Source: Kitasatospora aureofaciens
GTDB lineage: Bacteria; Actinomycetota; Actinomycetes; Streptomycetales; Streptomycetaceae
NCBI GenBank assembly: GCA_000720845.1
Contig: JODU01000005.1
Location: 248,001 to 312,000 of the forward strand
DNA: 64,000 bases
Reading direction: 5' to 3'
Below are positions 38,547-47,754 of the stretch, piece by piece. The notes under the pieces are model-generated. The model saw nothing but the letters and a program-made list of their open reading frames with translations. It did not search any database and was not told where the DNA came from. Position 1 is the stretch's first letter. The number at the start of each line of letters is the position of its first letter. The translations under genes were made by a program, and so were the position numbers.

Positions 38547-39440
38547 TCAGCGACCGCGTCGAAAGATGCGCTGCAGCAGCGAAGGCGCCGCGGTCTCCCG
38601 CGGGCCGGTTACGACCGGTGCACGGGGCGACGAGGGCTCCCCCGACCGCACGTCAGCAGATTCGGCGGGCAGCGCGATGCCGCGCTCGATGGCAATCCGT
38701 GCCACGATCTCGCCCGCATCGACGGGAACGGGTCGCGGAATGCCACGCTCCGCCCCGAGCGTCGCTGCGGCGACGCCTCGTCGCTCGCCTGCGCGAGGCG
38801 GGCGCTGGAGGGTGACTCCAGCATCAGTGAGGATGCTCAGATCCAGCGTCCAGGACCTGGCCGAGCGGGCCTCCCACACGTTGAACGCGTAGCGGATGTG
38901 GCTGCGGGCCTCAATGTGGCTCATCCCCGTGACCTTGACCAGATGCGCGAACGCCTTCGACTCCAGGCCGCGGACCTGGGCATATCCGTAGTGGGTGACG
39001 GTGTGGCAGTCCGTGCAAAGGCAGATCAGCCGCCCCAGGCGCTGGACGCGGGCGGCGTCGTCGTACCCCCAGCGCTCGTGGGCCTCCAACCACCGCTTGG
39101 AGTCGCGGTTCTCCGCGGCGCCGCAGGCCTCGCACCGCATCCCGGCCCGCCGGGTGATCATCCGGCGGAGCCGTTCCCAGTCCCTGGGAGTGACGCAGGA
39201 GCGGACGTTGGTGAACCAGCAACTGGAGGGCACAAGATCGACGAACAGGCCCTCGCCCAGCGTGCGGTCCTCGCCAGGCAGCAGGTCGGGCACGTCAGGG
39301 GCCGCGGCCCACGATTGGAGGGCGGTCATGCCCTTGCGGGGCGCATACCAGCGTTTGGCGGCCGGATCCCACCGGGCCCCGGCTGCTTTGGCCTGGTCCT
39401 TCTCCGCGTACGGGACATCGAGCCAGATCCGGTTGACCAT
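38547..39440 (-). CDS. DUF5710 plus HNH-type zinc protein
   Basis: 297 residues from the ATG at 39440 (GAGGGAA upstream). The N-terminus WLDVPYAEKDQAKAAGARWD and RWYAPRKGM is the short DUF5710-type module found in mobile-element proteins. The middle has MRCEACGAAENRD, then RWLEAHERWGY and LICLCTDCHTVTHYGYAQ: two CxxC pairs framing a His-containing strand, as in HNH endonucleases. The C-terminus is Ala/Pro/Arg-rich. Expected to bind zinc and perhaps cut DNA; catalytic residues are plausible but not certain. It is divergent from the SLOG-like gene, sharing a 150-base promoter region. Confidence 0.7.
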   Translation of the reverse strand: MVNRIWLDVPYAEKDQAKAAGARWDPAAKRWYAPRKGMTALQSWAAAPDVPDLLPGEDRTLGEGLFVDLVPSSCWFTNVRSCVTPRDWERLRRMITRRAGMRCEACGAAENRDSKRWLEAHERWGYDDAARVQRLGRLICLCTDCHTVTHYGYAQVRGLESKAFAHLVKVTGMSHIEARSHIRYAFNVWEARSARSWTLDLSILTDAGVTLQRPPRAGERRGVAAATLGAERGIPRPVPVDAGEIVARIAIERGIALPAESADVRSGEPSSPRAPVVTGPRETAAPSLLQRIFRRGR

Positions 39441-39593
39441 CGCGTTTCCCTCCCGCGTGCGTCGAGGCGGTACAAGCGCTACCCCTTCGGCGCCAAGCGA
39501 CGCTACTGGCCGCCCGCATGCGGTGCCGGACAAACAGCGATCTTCTGCCGCGTGAATGTCCGGATCCGGTGGCACGCTGGCGGGGAGAAGGTG

Positions 39594-40166
39594 GTGAGGG
39601 CGATGCTGGAGCTAAGCGAGCCGAGGGTGCTGGTGTGCGGGAGTCGCCGCTGGCCGTGGCCGCACACGGTCGAGGCCGTCCTCGATCGGCTCACCGCCCG
39701 CTACGGCCAGGGCCTGGTCGTCATCGAAGGCGCCGCGACCGGCGCAGACCGGGCCGCCCACGGCTGGTGCCGCCGTCACGGCCTGGGCGAGGGCCGGCAC
39801 CGCTGCTATCCGGTGGACTGGTCCGCCGAGAAGCGCTCCCGCCCTGACCGGTGGCGGATGGCCGGCCCCGAACGCAACACCCGCATGCTTCTGAACGAGC
39901 AACCCCGGCTGGTCATCGCCTTCCACGACCACTTCAACCCGGCCAGTGGTGGCACCTCGGACATGGCCCTGCGGGCCGCGCTCAGTCAGGTGCCCGTGTG
40001 GCTGGTCCCGGGCCCGGACGTCACCGTGGGGACGTGGATGCGGCCCGGGATCTTCCCGGCCGACCGCAGCCGAAGGGTCGCCGCCGAACTGCGGGCGGCG
40101 CAAGGGCGACAGAGCCGGGCCCAGGACCACCTCGGCGTGCCTGGTGATAGCCGCGATCCATCGTGA
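39594..40166 (+). CDS. SLOG-like (DUF2493) nucleotide-binding protein
   Basis: About 190 residues; the GTG at 39594 is chosen because GGGGAG lies at a good distance (39582), though ATG 39603 is possible. The Rossmann-type core has RVLVCGSRRWPWPHTVEAVL and LVVIEGAATGADRAAHGWCR, the GSR and GAATGAD signatures of the SLOG/YspA-DUF2493 group. A late segment FHDHFNPASGGTSDMALRAA completes the fold. SLOG proteins bind nucleotide-derived signals or process them, often in conflict systems; members on actinomycete plasmids and transposons are common. A function with the divergent HNH-type gene is an inference from shared control. Confidence 0.75.
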   Translation: MRAMLELSEPRVLVCGSRRWPWPHTVEAVLDRLTARYGQGLVVIEGAATGADRAAHGWCRRHGLGEGRHRCYPVDWSAEKRSRPDRWRMAGPERNTRMLLNEQPRLVIAFHDHFNPASGGTSDMALRAALSQVPVWLVPGPDVTVGTWMRPGIFPADRSRRVAAELRAAQGRQSRAQDHLGVPGDSRDPS

Positions 40167-40388
40167 GAGCGCCCGTGATGAGGCTCTCTGAATTTCCCCG
40201 CCCGCGCTCAGGCCGTTCTCCAGACCTGCTCCTGTTCCTCACCCGGGGTTGGCCCCGCGCTATCACTGGCCCACGGTGCAAGGCAGCCGTCTAGAGGAGG
40301 TTCACGTCGTCCCCGGCCTTCCTGCGCCTTCTGGAGATGAGCGAATGCCGGGTAGGGAAGCACGCATGAGGGCCGCCGGGGTCGAGAT

Positions 40389-41333
40389 TCAGGCCAGGGG
40401 GTCGAGACGATCAGCACAAGCGGCTTGGAGGGCACGCAACTCCTTGTCCGCCTCGTCGATGGCGTCCGGGGTGACGCGGCCTGACTGAATCGCGGACAAG
40501 ATCTTCGTCTCCAGCCCCTGGAGGGCGCTGGCGGGCAGGAATGGCATCCCCACCGAGTATCCGGTGTCGATCCCGGCGCACAGGTCCAGGTGGAGCGCGT
40601 CCCAGCTCCTGAGCGCCGCGTCGGTCTTCTTGTCGATGTCGTCGTCCTTAGCCTTGGCCAGCTCATCAAGGTCCCTGAGCAGGGCTTGTACGTCGGCGTG
40701 GACCTTGGTGCACAGCTTTCGCACCCTTGCGTAAGTCTTGTGCAGGAGCACGATCGCGCCCACCGCGAGAGTCAGGGAAGCGGAGATAACCGGCGCTTTG
40801 TAGATCTCGAAGAACTCCTCGCGTATCACGATCACCGCGGCGCCGAGACCGGCAAAGTTGGACCACGTGCGGTCACGAGTAGCACGCCTGATGCGCGCGG
40901 GGAGGTCATCGAACGAGAAGGGCGCTGGGTCGCGTTCCTGAGTACCCCAGGCGAGCCCCAGCCATGCCCAAAACAGCACCCACCTGAGGATGGCGTAGCT
41001 GCCCGATGTCACCCCCTCGCCTGCGGTCTCCTGCCAGTATTCCGGCCTGTTCAGGTAAGTGAGGCCGACGGTGGTGGGGACCGCGGCCGTCAGAAAGATG
41101 ACGACCCTGTGCCGGTCGTGCCACCACCGCACTGTGAGAACCTCGCGATTCCAGTACGAGGCGGCGTAGAACAACATCACCAGACCGAGGAACCAGAGGA
41201 GGGCGCCGAGGGTCTTGTCCTCGCCTGACTTGACGAGGTTGTTGCCGTAGGTGTTGACGAGGAAACTGGCGGGGGCGCACCAGCGCCGCAGGAAGCCGTC
41301 AACGCGCTCCCGTGTCGTCTGCGTCGTCTGCAT
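40389..41333 (-). CDS. Multi-pass membrane protein, unknown
   Basis: 314 residues. About four to five hydrophobic segments: LGALLWFLGLVMLFYAASYW, VVIFLTAAVPTTVGLTYL, YAILRWVLFWAWLGLAWGT, NFAGLGAAVIVIREEFFEIY and PVISASLTLAVGAIVLLHKT. The C-terminal third is a charged helical cytoplasmic region (HADVQALLRDLDELAKAKDD) ending in a coiled-coil-like stretch. I recognise no family. A membrane protein among defence genes could be an effector that permeabilises the membrane, but nothing in the sequence shows this. No ribosome site is clear at the ATG. Confidence 0.7.
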   Translation of the reverse strand: MQTTQTTRERVDGFLRRWCAPASFLVNTYGNNLVKSGEDKTLGALLWFLGLVMLFYAASYWNREVLTVRWWHDRHRVVIFLTAAVPTTVGLTYLNRPEYWQETAGEGVTSGSYAILRWVLFWAWLGLAWGTQERDPAPFSFDDLPARIRRATRDRTWSNFAGLGAAVIVIREEFFEIYKAPVISASLTLAVGAIVLLHKTYARVRKLCTKVHADVQALLRDLDELAKAKDDDIDKKTDAALRSWDALHLDLCAGIDTGYSVGMPFLPASALQGLETKILSAIQSGRVTPDAIDEADKELRALQAACADRLDPLA

Positions 41334-41437
41334 GGGGTCAGTGATCGGCTGAACTCCGGGAAGACAACCGCAATTTGATGAACTTGAGAGGTTCGGGAAC
41401 CAGAACCGCCCGCACCTCTATTCGGCCAGGACAGGTG

Positions 41438-42226
41438 AGTAGCTGTTGTCTTTCCAATCTTGAGAGATGTGCGTCGAACGGAGTCCCGATTGGGTGATCG
41501 TGGGACGCCTGGCGCATACGGACAGGGTCTCCTGAACAGCTCGTTGGTGTCGAATCACCGAGCAGCAGGAGGCCCTGATGCAGCAGTCTTCCGTGCTGGC
41601 GGCCGGGCAGTCCAGCTCGGTCACCTGGGAGTGTGACTGCCTGGCTCACCGGTTCGGGAACGCCGCCGACAACGGGTTGCGGCAGCCGCGCTACCCGACG
41701 GACATGACGGACGCGGAATGGGCGACCGTCCGGCCGTTGCTGCCGGTGCCGGGCTGGATGCGCGGTCGCGGCGGCCGACCGGAGGTGTACTGCCACCGGG
41801 TTGTACTCGATGCGATCCGCTACCTCGTGGACAATGGCATCAAGTGGCGGGCGATGCTGGCCGACTTCCCGCCGTGGGACCGGGTGTACGCGTTCTTCCG
41901 CCGCTGGCGCGACCATGGCCTGGTCAAGGAGTTCCACGACCGGCTACGTGGGCAGGTCCGCGAGAGGGCGGGCCGCGACGCGGAGCCGACGGCCGCAGTG
42001 ACCGACTCGCAGTCGGTGAAAGCGGACGCTGTTGTAGGAGCGGACAGTCGCGGGTTCCACGGCGGCAAGCTGGTCAACGGGCGCAAGCGGCACGTCGTGG
42101 TCGACACTCTCGGCCTGCGGCTCGGGGTGATGGTCACCGCCGCGGATGTCGGCGACCGCGCCTCCGCCCGGGTGCTGCTTGAGCAGGTGGCCGACGCGCA
42201 TCACCGCCTCACCCTCGTCTGGGCCG
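41438..42226 (+). mobile_element. IS5-family insertion sequence, 3'-truncated copy
   Basis: The left end AGTAGCTGTTGTCTTT matches the left end of the second copy at 46529. Similarity to the family runs to about 42226, where the transposase breaks off within VWADGGY; the right end is missing. Confidence 0.75.
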
Positions 42227-42255
42227 GCCAGGCGAGTGCTCGTGGACGTCGATGA
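41578..42255 (+). pseudogene. IS5-family transposase, truncated before the second catalytic Asp
   Basis: 225 residues. The N-terminal domain (PRYPTDMTDAEWATVRPLLP, GIKWRAMLADFPPWDRVYAF) and the first catalytic Asp (TDSQSVKADA) are intact. The strand region GKLVNGRKRHVVVDTLGLRL is present. The expected ADGGY with the second Asp and the later ERFF Glu are lost; the frame instead ends in AGQASARGRR. The truncated enzyme cannot catalyse transposition. Comparison with the second copy shows the two are decayed in different ways. Confidence 0.85.
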
Positions 42256-42430
42256 CCGCCCGGAGGCGCTCGCCGCGAGCGAGGGCCTGCTTGCTTTCGA
42301 CCTCGGCGCGTAAGCCGGAGTCGCTGGTGCCTGACGGTAGCGGTGAATATCAGAACCCCAGGAAAGCTCGGAGTCTTGTCTCGGTTTGCCCGGCGGGCGC
42401 CCGCCGTCACCTCGGAGGCGCCACATGAAG

Positions 42431-42469
42431 GCGTCCCTGCTCCCGCACCGAGTGCGGGAGCAGGGACGC
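42431..42469 (-). terminator. Strong hairpin downstream of the 50-aa gene
   Basis: A perfect 17-base stem (from GCGTCCCTGCTCCCGCA) with a 5-base loop. It starts 18 bases past the stop of the minus-strand 50-residue gene, a position expected of a terminator. No long T tract is present, as is common in Streptomyces. Confidence 0.65.
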
Positions 42470-42487
42470 GGTTGCAGGGCAGCGTGT

Positions 42488-42640
42488 CTACTGTCCGAGC
42501 CACATGTTCCCGCCCAGCGCGCTGGCCGCGTTCGTGATCAGCAGGGTCAGCCACCAGGGGAAGCGCTCGATCTTGAGATGGATGCCGCTGAGGCGGAAAT
42601 CGAGGAACGGGCTGCGGGACGGGGGCTGAGCGTCTTTCAT
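42488..42640 (-). CDS. Small hydrophobic protein (50 aa)
   Basis: ATG at 42640 with GAGAGG upstream; 50 residues with a basic amphipathic head (SRSPFLDFRLSGIHLKIERF) and one hydrophobic segment (PWWLTLLITNAASALGGNMW). The ribosome site, the hairpin right after the stop and the codon use make it a likely real gene. The function is unknown; a membrane-active peptide is possible. It lies between the IS fragment and the STAND NTPase gene, on the opposite strand to both. Confidence 0.6.
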   Translation of the reverse strand: MKDAQPPSRSPFLDFRLSGIHLKIERFPWWLTLLITNAASALGGNMWLGQ

Positions 42641-42794
42641 GGGAAACCTCTCGTTGGCTATCTACCGGTTCAGCCCTGGCCTCCGAAAGCAGCTGGGGCT
42701 GTGACCTGCAGAAAAGCGGAGCGAGGACGGTTTCCACGAGCCCGGTGGAACATCCTGGAAAATTGCCGACCTGACCTGCGGGAGGGGACACAGC

Positions 42795-45700
42795 ATGGAC
42801 GGCCGACCGAGCCGAGGGAACGGGGCGGGGAAGGGCAAGCGGGCGCCGCTGCCGGAACTAGCGGAGATCACTTCGAGGTTCAAGGCGGCCTTCCGGGAGT
42901 CCCGGTTCAACACGCAGACCCAGCTCGTACGCGAGACCGATCTTGCGCATGGAGAGGTCAGCGAGATGCTGTCGGGGACGGCGCGGCGCGGTCCCGAGGC
43001 GTACCGGCGGCTGGCGGATGCGCTCGGGATCCCGCGGAAGACCGTCGACGAGTGGCTCACCGAAGTCGATGAACGCCTCGAGCGGACGGCTGCCGTCGCG
43101 GTGCCGGTCAGCGTGGAACCGCCGTTCGGGATCTTGCCGCCGCACCTGCGAGGCCGCTCCAAGCTGTGGGCCGAGATGCGGAGGCGGCTGACAAGTCCCG
43201 CCGCCCGCATGCTGGTGCTACACGGCATGGGCGGTTCGGGCAAAAGCGCCCTGGCATTGGAGCTGGCGAGGTTCGCGAAGGACCGCGCCCTCCGCGTGTG
43301 GTGGGTGCCCGCTCTGGATGAGGACACCATGGTCGCCCACCTCTACGAGGTCGCGGTCTCCCTTGGAGCTACCACCCAGGACGTCGCCAGGGCCCGCGCT
43401 GCTGGCACCGGCCCGCATATGCTGTGGCGGCTGCTGGAGGGCCTGGACGAGCCGTGGCTGCTGGTCTTTGACGGGGCCGACGAACTGCCCACAACCGGGA
43501 ACGGGGCGGTGGCCGACGGCACCGGCTGGATCCGAGCCTCGGGCCGCGGGCTGGTCCTGGTCACCACCCGTGACAGCAATCCGCACCTGTGGGGGAACCG
43601 AGCGAACCGCAGGCCGGTCAAGGCCCTGGATCGCGCTGACGGTGCGAAGGTCCTGCTGGATCACGCTCCAGGTGCAGGAAACGAGGAGGAGGCCGGAGAC
43701 CTTTCCGAACGGGTGGGCGGCGTCCCCCTGGCCCTCCACCTCATCGGCTCCTACCTCCGGATGAGTGCAGGGGCAGCCACGACTTTCACCCAATACCACG
43801 TCGAACTGGACCGCCGCAGCGCAGGATTCCTCGACATCGCTGGGCCGCGAGGAGCCCGCGCAGGCCGGGACAAGGCGTCCCTTCGGCAACTGATCATGCA
43901 CACCTGGGAGCTCTCCCTCGACGCCCTCGGAGCACAAGGGCTTCCCGCCACGCGCCCCCTGCTACGACTTCTGGCCGGCTTCGCCCCCATCCAGCTTCCT
44001 GTCAACGCGCTCGATCCGAACTTGCTGCAAGGCCGAGCCGGCGCCGAACAGACAGGGCAGTCGGCGCGGGAGGTCTTCGCGCCCATGGGACCGCCCGGAG
44101 AAGACGAACGAGACCGGCTCCTTGCCGCACTGGCCGACATGGGCCTGATCGACATCGGCCGCACTTCGGAGAACGTCCGGTGGCTGCAGCTCCACGCCCT
44201 GGTTGCCGAGGTCAGCAACCTCCACCTCAGGAAGGACCCCGCACGAGCCCGAGCCACCACCCTGCTGGTGCACTGCCTGCTGTACGACTACGACGAGTAC
44301 CACAAGCCCAGCGAGCCAGAGAACTGGCCGCTGTGGTCCATGCTCGTGCCCCACGTCAGATACCTCCTCGACCACGCCCCCAAAGACCTTGACGACGCCC
44401 TCCGCACCAGCTTGGTATGGGCGTGCGAGCAAGCTGCCAACTACCTCAACAGGTCGGGTGAACCCAGCGCCGCTTCCCGCATTATCGCTCAGGCAAAGGG
44501 CATGACCGAACCGAAAACTTCAATAGGGAAAGGCAGGCAATGGAGTCGCACGCTATCCAAGATTCAACGAGCCAATCAGGATACCCGCCTGGCAGAGTAC
44601 TCCCGGGATCCTCAGGAGCGGATCCGATTGGCGACCAGAGCCCTGAGGTCAGGGATTAGCACTCCAGGATTCCCTCCGGAATACTTGATTCGATCCGCCC
44701 AGATGCGAGTAGCTGGCCTCTTGGAGGCCGGTTCAGTAGCCCGAGCCGAGCTCGAAGTAGACGAGTATGTGGAGCTAGCCAAGAGCTGTCTTGGCCCCGA
44801 ACATCGGAACACTTTAGATCTCCGTTTCACCAGGGCGGCCATTTGGATGCAGAGAATGGAAATTCGAAAGGCGGCAGACGAACTTACAGACCTCCTCAAT
44901 CTGGCCAGCCAGCGCCCCGGCGAGGCTGGCGAAGAAGGTGCAATCCGAAGCAACCTAGCCGCTGCCCTTGCAGAACTCGGCCGCTTCCCGGAAGCGGAGG
45001 CCCATGCTCGAGAAGCCCTGGGGGCACGCATCCAGAAGTTTGGCAACGACCATCCTGAAGTATTCCATAGCCGCATGGTTCTCTCCACTATCCTCCGGCT
45101 TCGGGGCAACACTAAGGAAGCCCTTGAAGAGCTGGACGACACCCTGGCCCGAGCACGCCGGAGACTGGAGTCGGGCCACTCGACCATCCGGGCTCTACGC
45201 CTTTCCCATGTCGAAGCACTGGCATGGGCAGGCCAACTAGATGAGGCTGCGAAGGAACTTGCTGAGCTCGAACCAGAGAAGGTGCCCTTCAAGGAATCAC
45301 TCGAGCACCTCAAGGTGAAACATCTAGTGGAGCGTTGGCAGCGAGAAGGCATTCCTCCATACGAAGAGAGAGTTAGCCGAAAGAGGGACGGGGAGCTCGC
45401 AGGAGTCCTTCTTTCCGCAATCAGGGAAGAAAATTCACGAATTGTAATGAAAAACACCCAGGACGGTACCCGTACGCCTCCATGGGAAACGCTCCCAGGG
45501 GGAATTAGGGGACGCGAGGGGCATCCCATCTTTTCGTTCCCTAGCCCGGGAGATGAGAGTTTGGGGGGAAAGATTGCCAAGGCGCTCCTGGATGGAACCT
45601 CGAGTTTCCCAGAAGGTCTACCTCCTGAGCTTGCAGAGCACCGCGATCTCTTGGTTGCTAAAGCATCCGAAATCTATGCAACTACGGAATTGAGCATTCG

Positions 45701-45965
45701 CAATTACATGGGTACGGCACAGGTGGCTGAAGAGGTCGCACAAGGATGGGTTAAAGAGGACGCCGCGATTGGATCGGCCATTGTCTCAGCAATGGATGAC
45801 CTGCTTGCAGGGCGGGGAGAGGATATCTGGCGTGAGTCGGTAGAAGGCGATCCGGTCGCGCAGGCCATCCAGTACACTTTTGTGAGATTCAAGACATCGC
45901 TGACGCTCGGCGCTCATTTCAGGGCTAATGGAATGGAGGAGAAAGAAGAAATGCGCGGAGGCTGA
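42795..45965 (+). CDS. STAND NTPase: HTH, NB-ARC and TPR protein
   Basis: 1056 residues from an ATG with GGAGGGG upstream. Residues 35-90 form a helix-turn-helix-like domain (TQLVRETDLAHGEVSEMLSG). NB-ARC: Walker A GMGGSGKS (144-151), Walker B LLVFDGAD (222-229), VTTRDSN sensor and the GxP box GGVPLALHLIGSYL. A helical winged region and TPR-like repeats follow (EAGEEGAIRSNLAAALAELG, NTKEALEELDDTLARARRRL). The last 200 residues are of no known family. STAND proteins oligomerise after sensing a trigger and switch on an effector or transcription. Codon 674 is TTA, and from about 44,500 on the codons are markedly AT-richer than in the first half, suggesting a mosaic origin. Confidence 0.85.
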   Translation: MDGRPSRGNGAGKGKRAPLPELAEITSRFKAAFRESRFNTQTQLVRETDLAHGEVSEMLSGTARRGPEAYRRLADALGIPRKTVDEWLTEVDERLERTAAVAVPVSVEPPFGILPPHLRGRSKLWAEMRRRLTSPAARMLVLHGMGGSGKSALALELARFAKDRALRVWWVPALDEDTMVAHLYEVAVSLGATTQDVARARAAGTGPHMLWRLLEGLDEPWLLVFDGADELPTTGNGAVADGTGWIRASGRGLVLVTTRDSNPHLWGNRANRRPVKALDRADGAKVLLDHAPGAGNEEEAGDLSERVGGVPLALHLIGSYLRMSAGAATTFTQYHVELDRRSAGFLDIAGPRGARAGRDKASLRQLIMHTWELSLDALGAQGLPATRPLLRLLAGFAPIQLPVNALDPNLLQGRAGAEQTGQSAREVFAPMGPPGEDERDRLLAALADMGLIDIGRTSENVRWLQLHALVAEVSNLHLRKDPARARATTLLVHCLLYDYDEYHKPSEPENWPLWSMLVPHVRYLLDHAPKDLDDALRTSLVWACEQAANYLNRSGEPSAASRIIAQAKGMTEPKTSIGKGRQWSRTLSKIQRANQDTRLAEYSRDPQERIRLATRALRSGISTPGFPPEYLIRSAQMRVAGLLEAGSVARAELEVDEYVELAKSCLGPEHRNTLDLRFTRAAIWMQRMEIRKAADELTDLLNLASQRPGEAGEEGAIRSNLAAALAELGRFPEAEAHAREALGARIQKFGNDHPEVFHSRMVLSTILRLRGNTKEALEELDDTLARARRRLESGHSTIRALRLSHVEALAWAGQLDEAAKELAELEPEKVPFKESLEHLKVKHLVERWQREGIPPYEERVSRKRDGELAGVLLSAIREENSRIVMKNTQDGTRTPPWETLPGGIRGREGHPIFSFPSPGDESLGGKIAKALLDGTSSFPEGLPPELAEHRDLLVAKASEIYATTELSIRNYMGTAQVAEEVAQGWVKEDAAIGSAIVSAMDDLLAGRGEDIWRESVEGDPVAQAIQYTFVRFKTSLTLGAHFRANGMEEKEEMRGG

Positions 45966-46528
45966 CACGGCATCTGTAGTCCCGACGTCCGCGCTGGCCA
46001 GGAGTTGGTGAGGGCGGCGGACATTGGTACGGCAACAGCGTGAGGCCCACCTGTCATCGTCCCCCTGGTTGTTCAGTAGAGTCCGGGCGGCATCACCCGC
46101 TCCCCGTTCGTGGTCGACGGCATCCCGCCCGTCGCGGGACGCCCCGGCCGCCTTGGCGGCGCCGGGGAGGAACTCGCGCAGGCCCTCGCCGCGGTGGCGG
46201 CCATGACCGCCGAGGCGCGCCGGCGCTTGGGCATCGCCGTGGATGACCAGGCGCCCGCTGTGCCGGTGCCCGTACCGTGCGGGCTGGAACGCAGGCCTCC
46301 TCGGCGTCGCGGGCTCGGCCCCAGGCTTGCGGGGTATCCGTAAGGACCGCTGAGGTCGCGAACCCGGCCAGCCCATCAGGTGCGCGTCTTTGAGCAGCGT
46401 GTACGCGACGGCCGCCAGGCCCTCCCCGATGGCGTCAGTCCCCTCCCGGGACAGCGAGAAGTGAAGGGTCGAAGGCCAACTCCGACTTCGCAGTCCCAGG
46501 GGGGACGGGGGAGGGGCAGTTCGGGTTC
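45966..46528. other. Intergenic stretch, no supported gene
   Basis: About 560 bases between the STAND gene and the second IS copy. Short frames are open (for example 46110-46343, with an Ala-rich helical segment), but none has a ribosome site or recognisable fold. It may be decayed coding DNA split by the IS insertion. Confidence 0.45.
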
Positions 46529-47514
46529 AGTAGCTGTTGTCTTTTCGATCTTGAGCGGTGGCGGTCGAACGCGGGTTCCCGGTCGGGTGATCCTGCCCTG
46601 GCGAGGGCATGAGGAAGGGACCTTCGACCGGCTTGTACGGCAGCGCCGGTACCCGACAGACATGACGGACGAGGAGTGGGCTGAGGTCCGGCCGCTGCTG
46701 CCGACGCCGGGCTGGATGCGCGGGTGGGGCGGCCGACTGGAGGGATACTGCCACCGCACGGTGCTCGACGCGATCCGCTACCTCGTTGACAACGGCATCA
46801 AGTGGCGGGCGATGCCGGCCGACTTCCCGGCGTGGGACCGGGTCTACGCGTTCTTTCGCCGCTGGCGCGACCACGCCCTGGTCAAGGAGTTCCGGCTGCG
46901 GGCTCAGGTCCGCGAGCGGCTGGGGCGGGATGCGGAGCCGACGGCCGGTGTGATCGACTCGCAGTCCGTCAAGGCGGACGCTGTCGGCGACTGCACCGCC
47001 GCCCAGGTACTGCTGCATCAAGTCGCCGACACCCACCACCGGTTGGGCCTCTTTTGGGCGGACGGCGGCTACACCGGCAGCCTCCTCGAGTACTGCCTGG
47101 TCGCGTTCGCCCCGGTGCTGGCGATCGTCAAGCGCAGCGACGACATGCGCGGCTTCGTGGTGCTGCCCAAGCGGTGGATCGTCGAGCGCCTCTTCGCCCA
47201 GCTGATGCGCACCCGCCGCCTTGCGCGCGACTTCGAACGCCGCACCACCAGCGCCGAGGCGGTGATCTACTGGCCGATGACCCCGCTCATGACCCGCCTG
47301 ACCCGCTCACGCCGCGGGCGAGCGTGAACCGGCCCGGTGCCGGCTCGGCCAGCCAGCCTCGCGCGAACAGGTGTTTCGCCTTCGACCTCAGCGCCTCCAC
47401 CCGCGCCGGAACCACGTCCATGCCGAACGAAGCAGCCATCTCCCCACAGGATCACCGACACTATGCCCGACCAGCGGAAACGCCGTTCTTAAGCCCGGAA
47501 AGATAACAGCTTCT
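46529..47514 (+). mobile_element. IS5-family insertion sequence, internally deleted copy
   Basis: The left end AGTAGCTGTTGTCTTTTC and the right end GAAAGATAACAGCTTCT are inverted repeats, matching at most positions; both ends are therefore present. The transposase inside lacks a segment of about 126 bases. It shares its left end and much of its coding sequence with the truncated copy at 41438. Confidence 0.75.
46587..47327 (+). pseudogene. IS5-family transposase with in-frame internal deletion
   Basis: About 246 residues from a GTG at 46587. It retains the first Asp (IDSQSVKADA), ADGGYTGSLLE with the second Asp and the final KRWIVERLFAQLM with the Glu. Compared with the copy at 41578, roughly 42 residues between the first and second Asp (those holding GKLVNGRKRHVVV) are missing; the reading frame jumps from DAV to GDCTAAQVLL. 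The loss removes core strands of the RNase H fold, so the enzyme is probably inactive though in frame. Confidence 0.8.
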
Positions 47515-47656
47515 GAGGACCCCTCGCAGTTTGCCTGGAACAGAGATGGTCCGGGGCCGAGACGTGGCTGGTGCACGCGGACCGTGGCTCGCAGGTTTCG
47601 CGTGATTGCCGTGCTGCGCGGTGGACCGCATTTGAGATGCCGGTGCGGTCCACTTC

Positions 47657-47686
47657 TTGATCAGACGAGTGGCCATTGTGTAGGCT
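47657..47686 (+). promoter_or_regulatory. Promoter of the ABC-3C operon
   Basis: TTGATC, 18 bases, TAGGCT: a good housekeeping-type promoter, about 70 bases upstream of the first ABC-3C gene. Confidence 0.6.
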
Positions 47687-47754
47687 CCGCCGATACGGTG
47701 TGTGACGATCGGGGAACATCGTGTGTGCAGTCACCGGCGCATGGGGGGTGGGCT

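Noticed and set aside
42386..43072. Plus-strand 228-codon open frame over the start of the STAND gene
   Set aside because: It is out of frame with the clear NB-ARC protein and its sequence is typical of shadow translation; the 50-aa minus-strand gene fits better.
45786..46376. Minus-strand 196-codon open frame
   Set aside because: Arg/Ala/Gly-rich antisense translation overlapping the end of the STAND gene, no ribosome site or fold.
41438..47514. Composite transposon bounded by the two IS5-family copies
   Set aside because: Both copies lie well inside the larger element, are in the same orientation and are defective; copy 1 lacks its right end. The comEC junctions and terminal repeats explain the insertion better.
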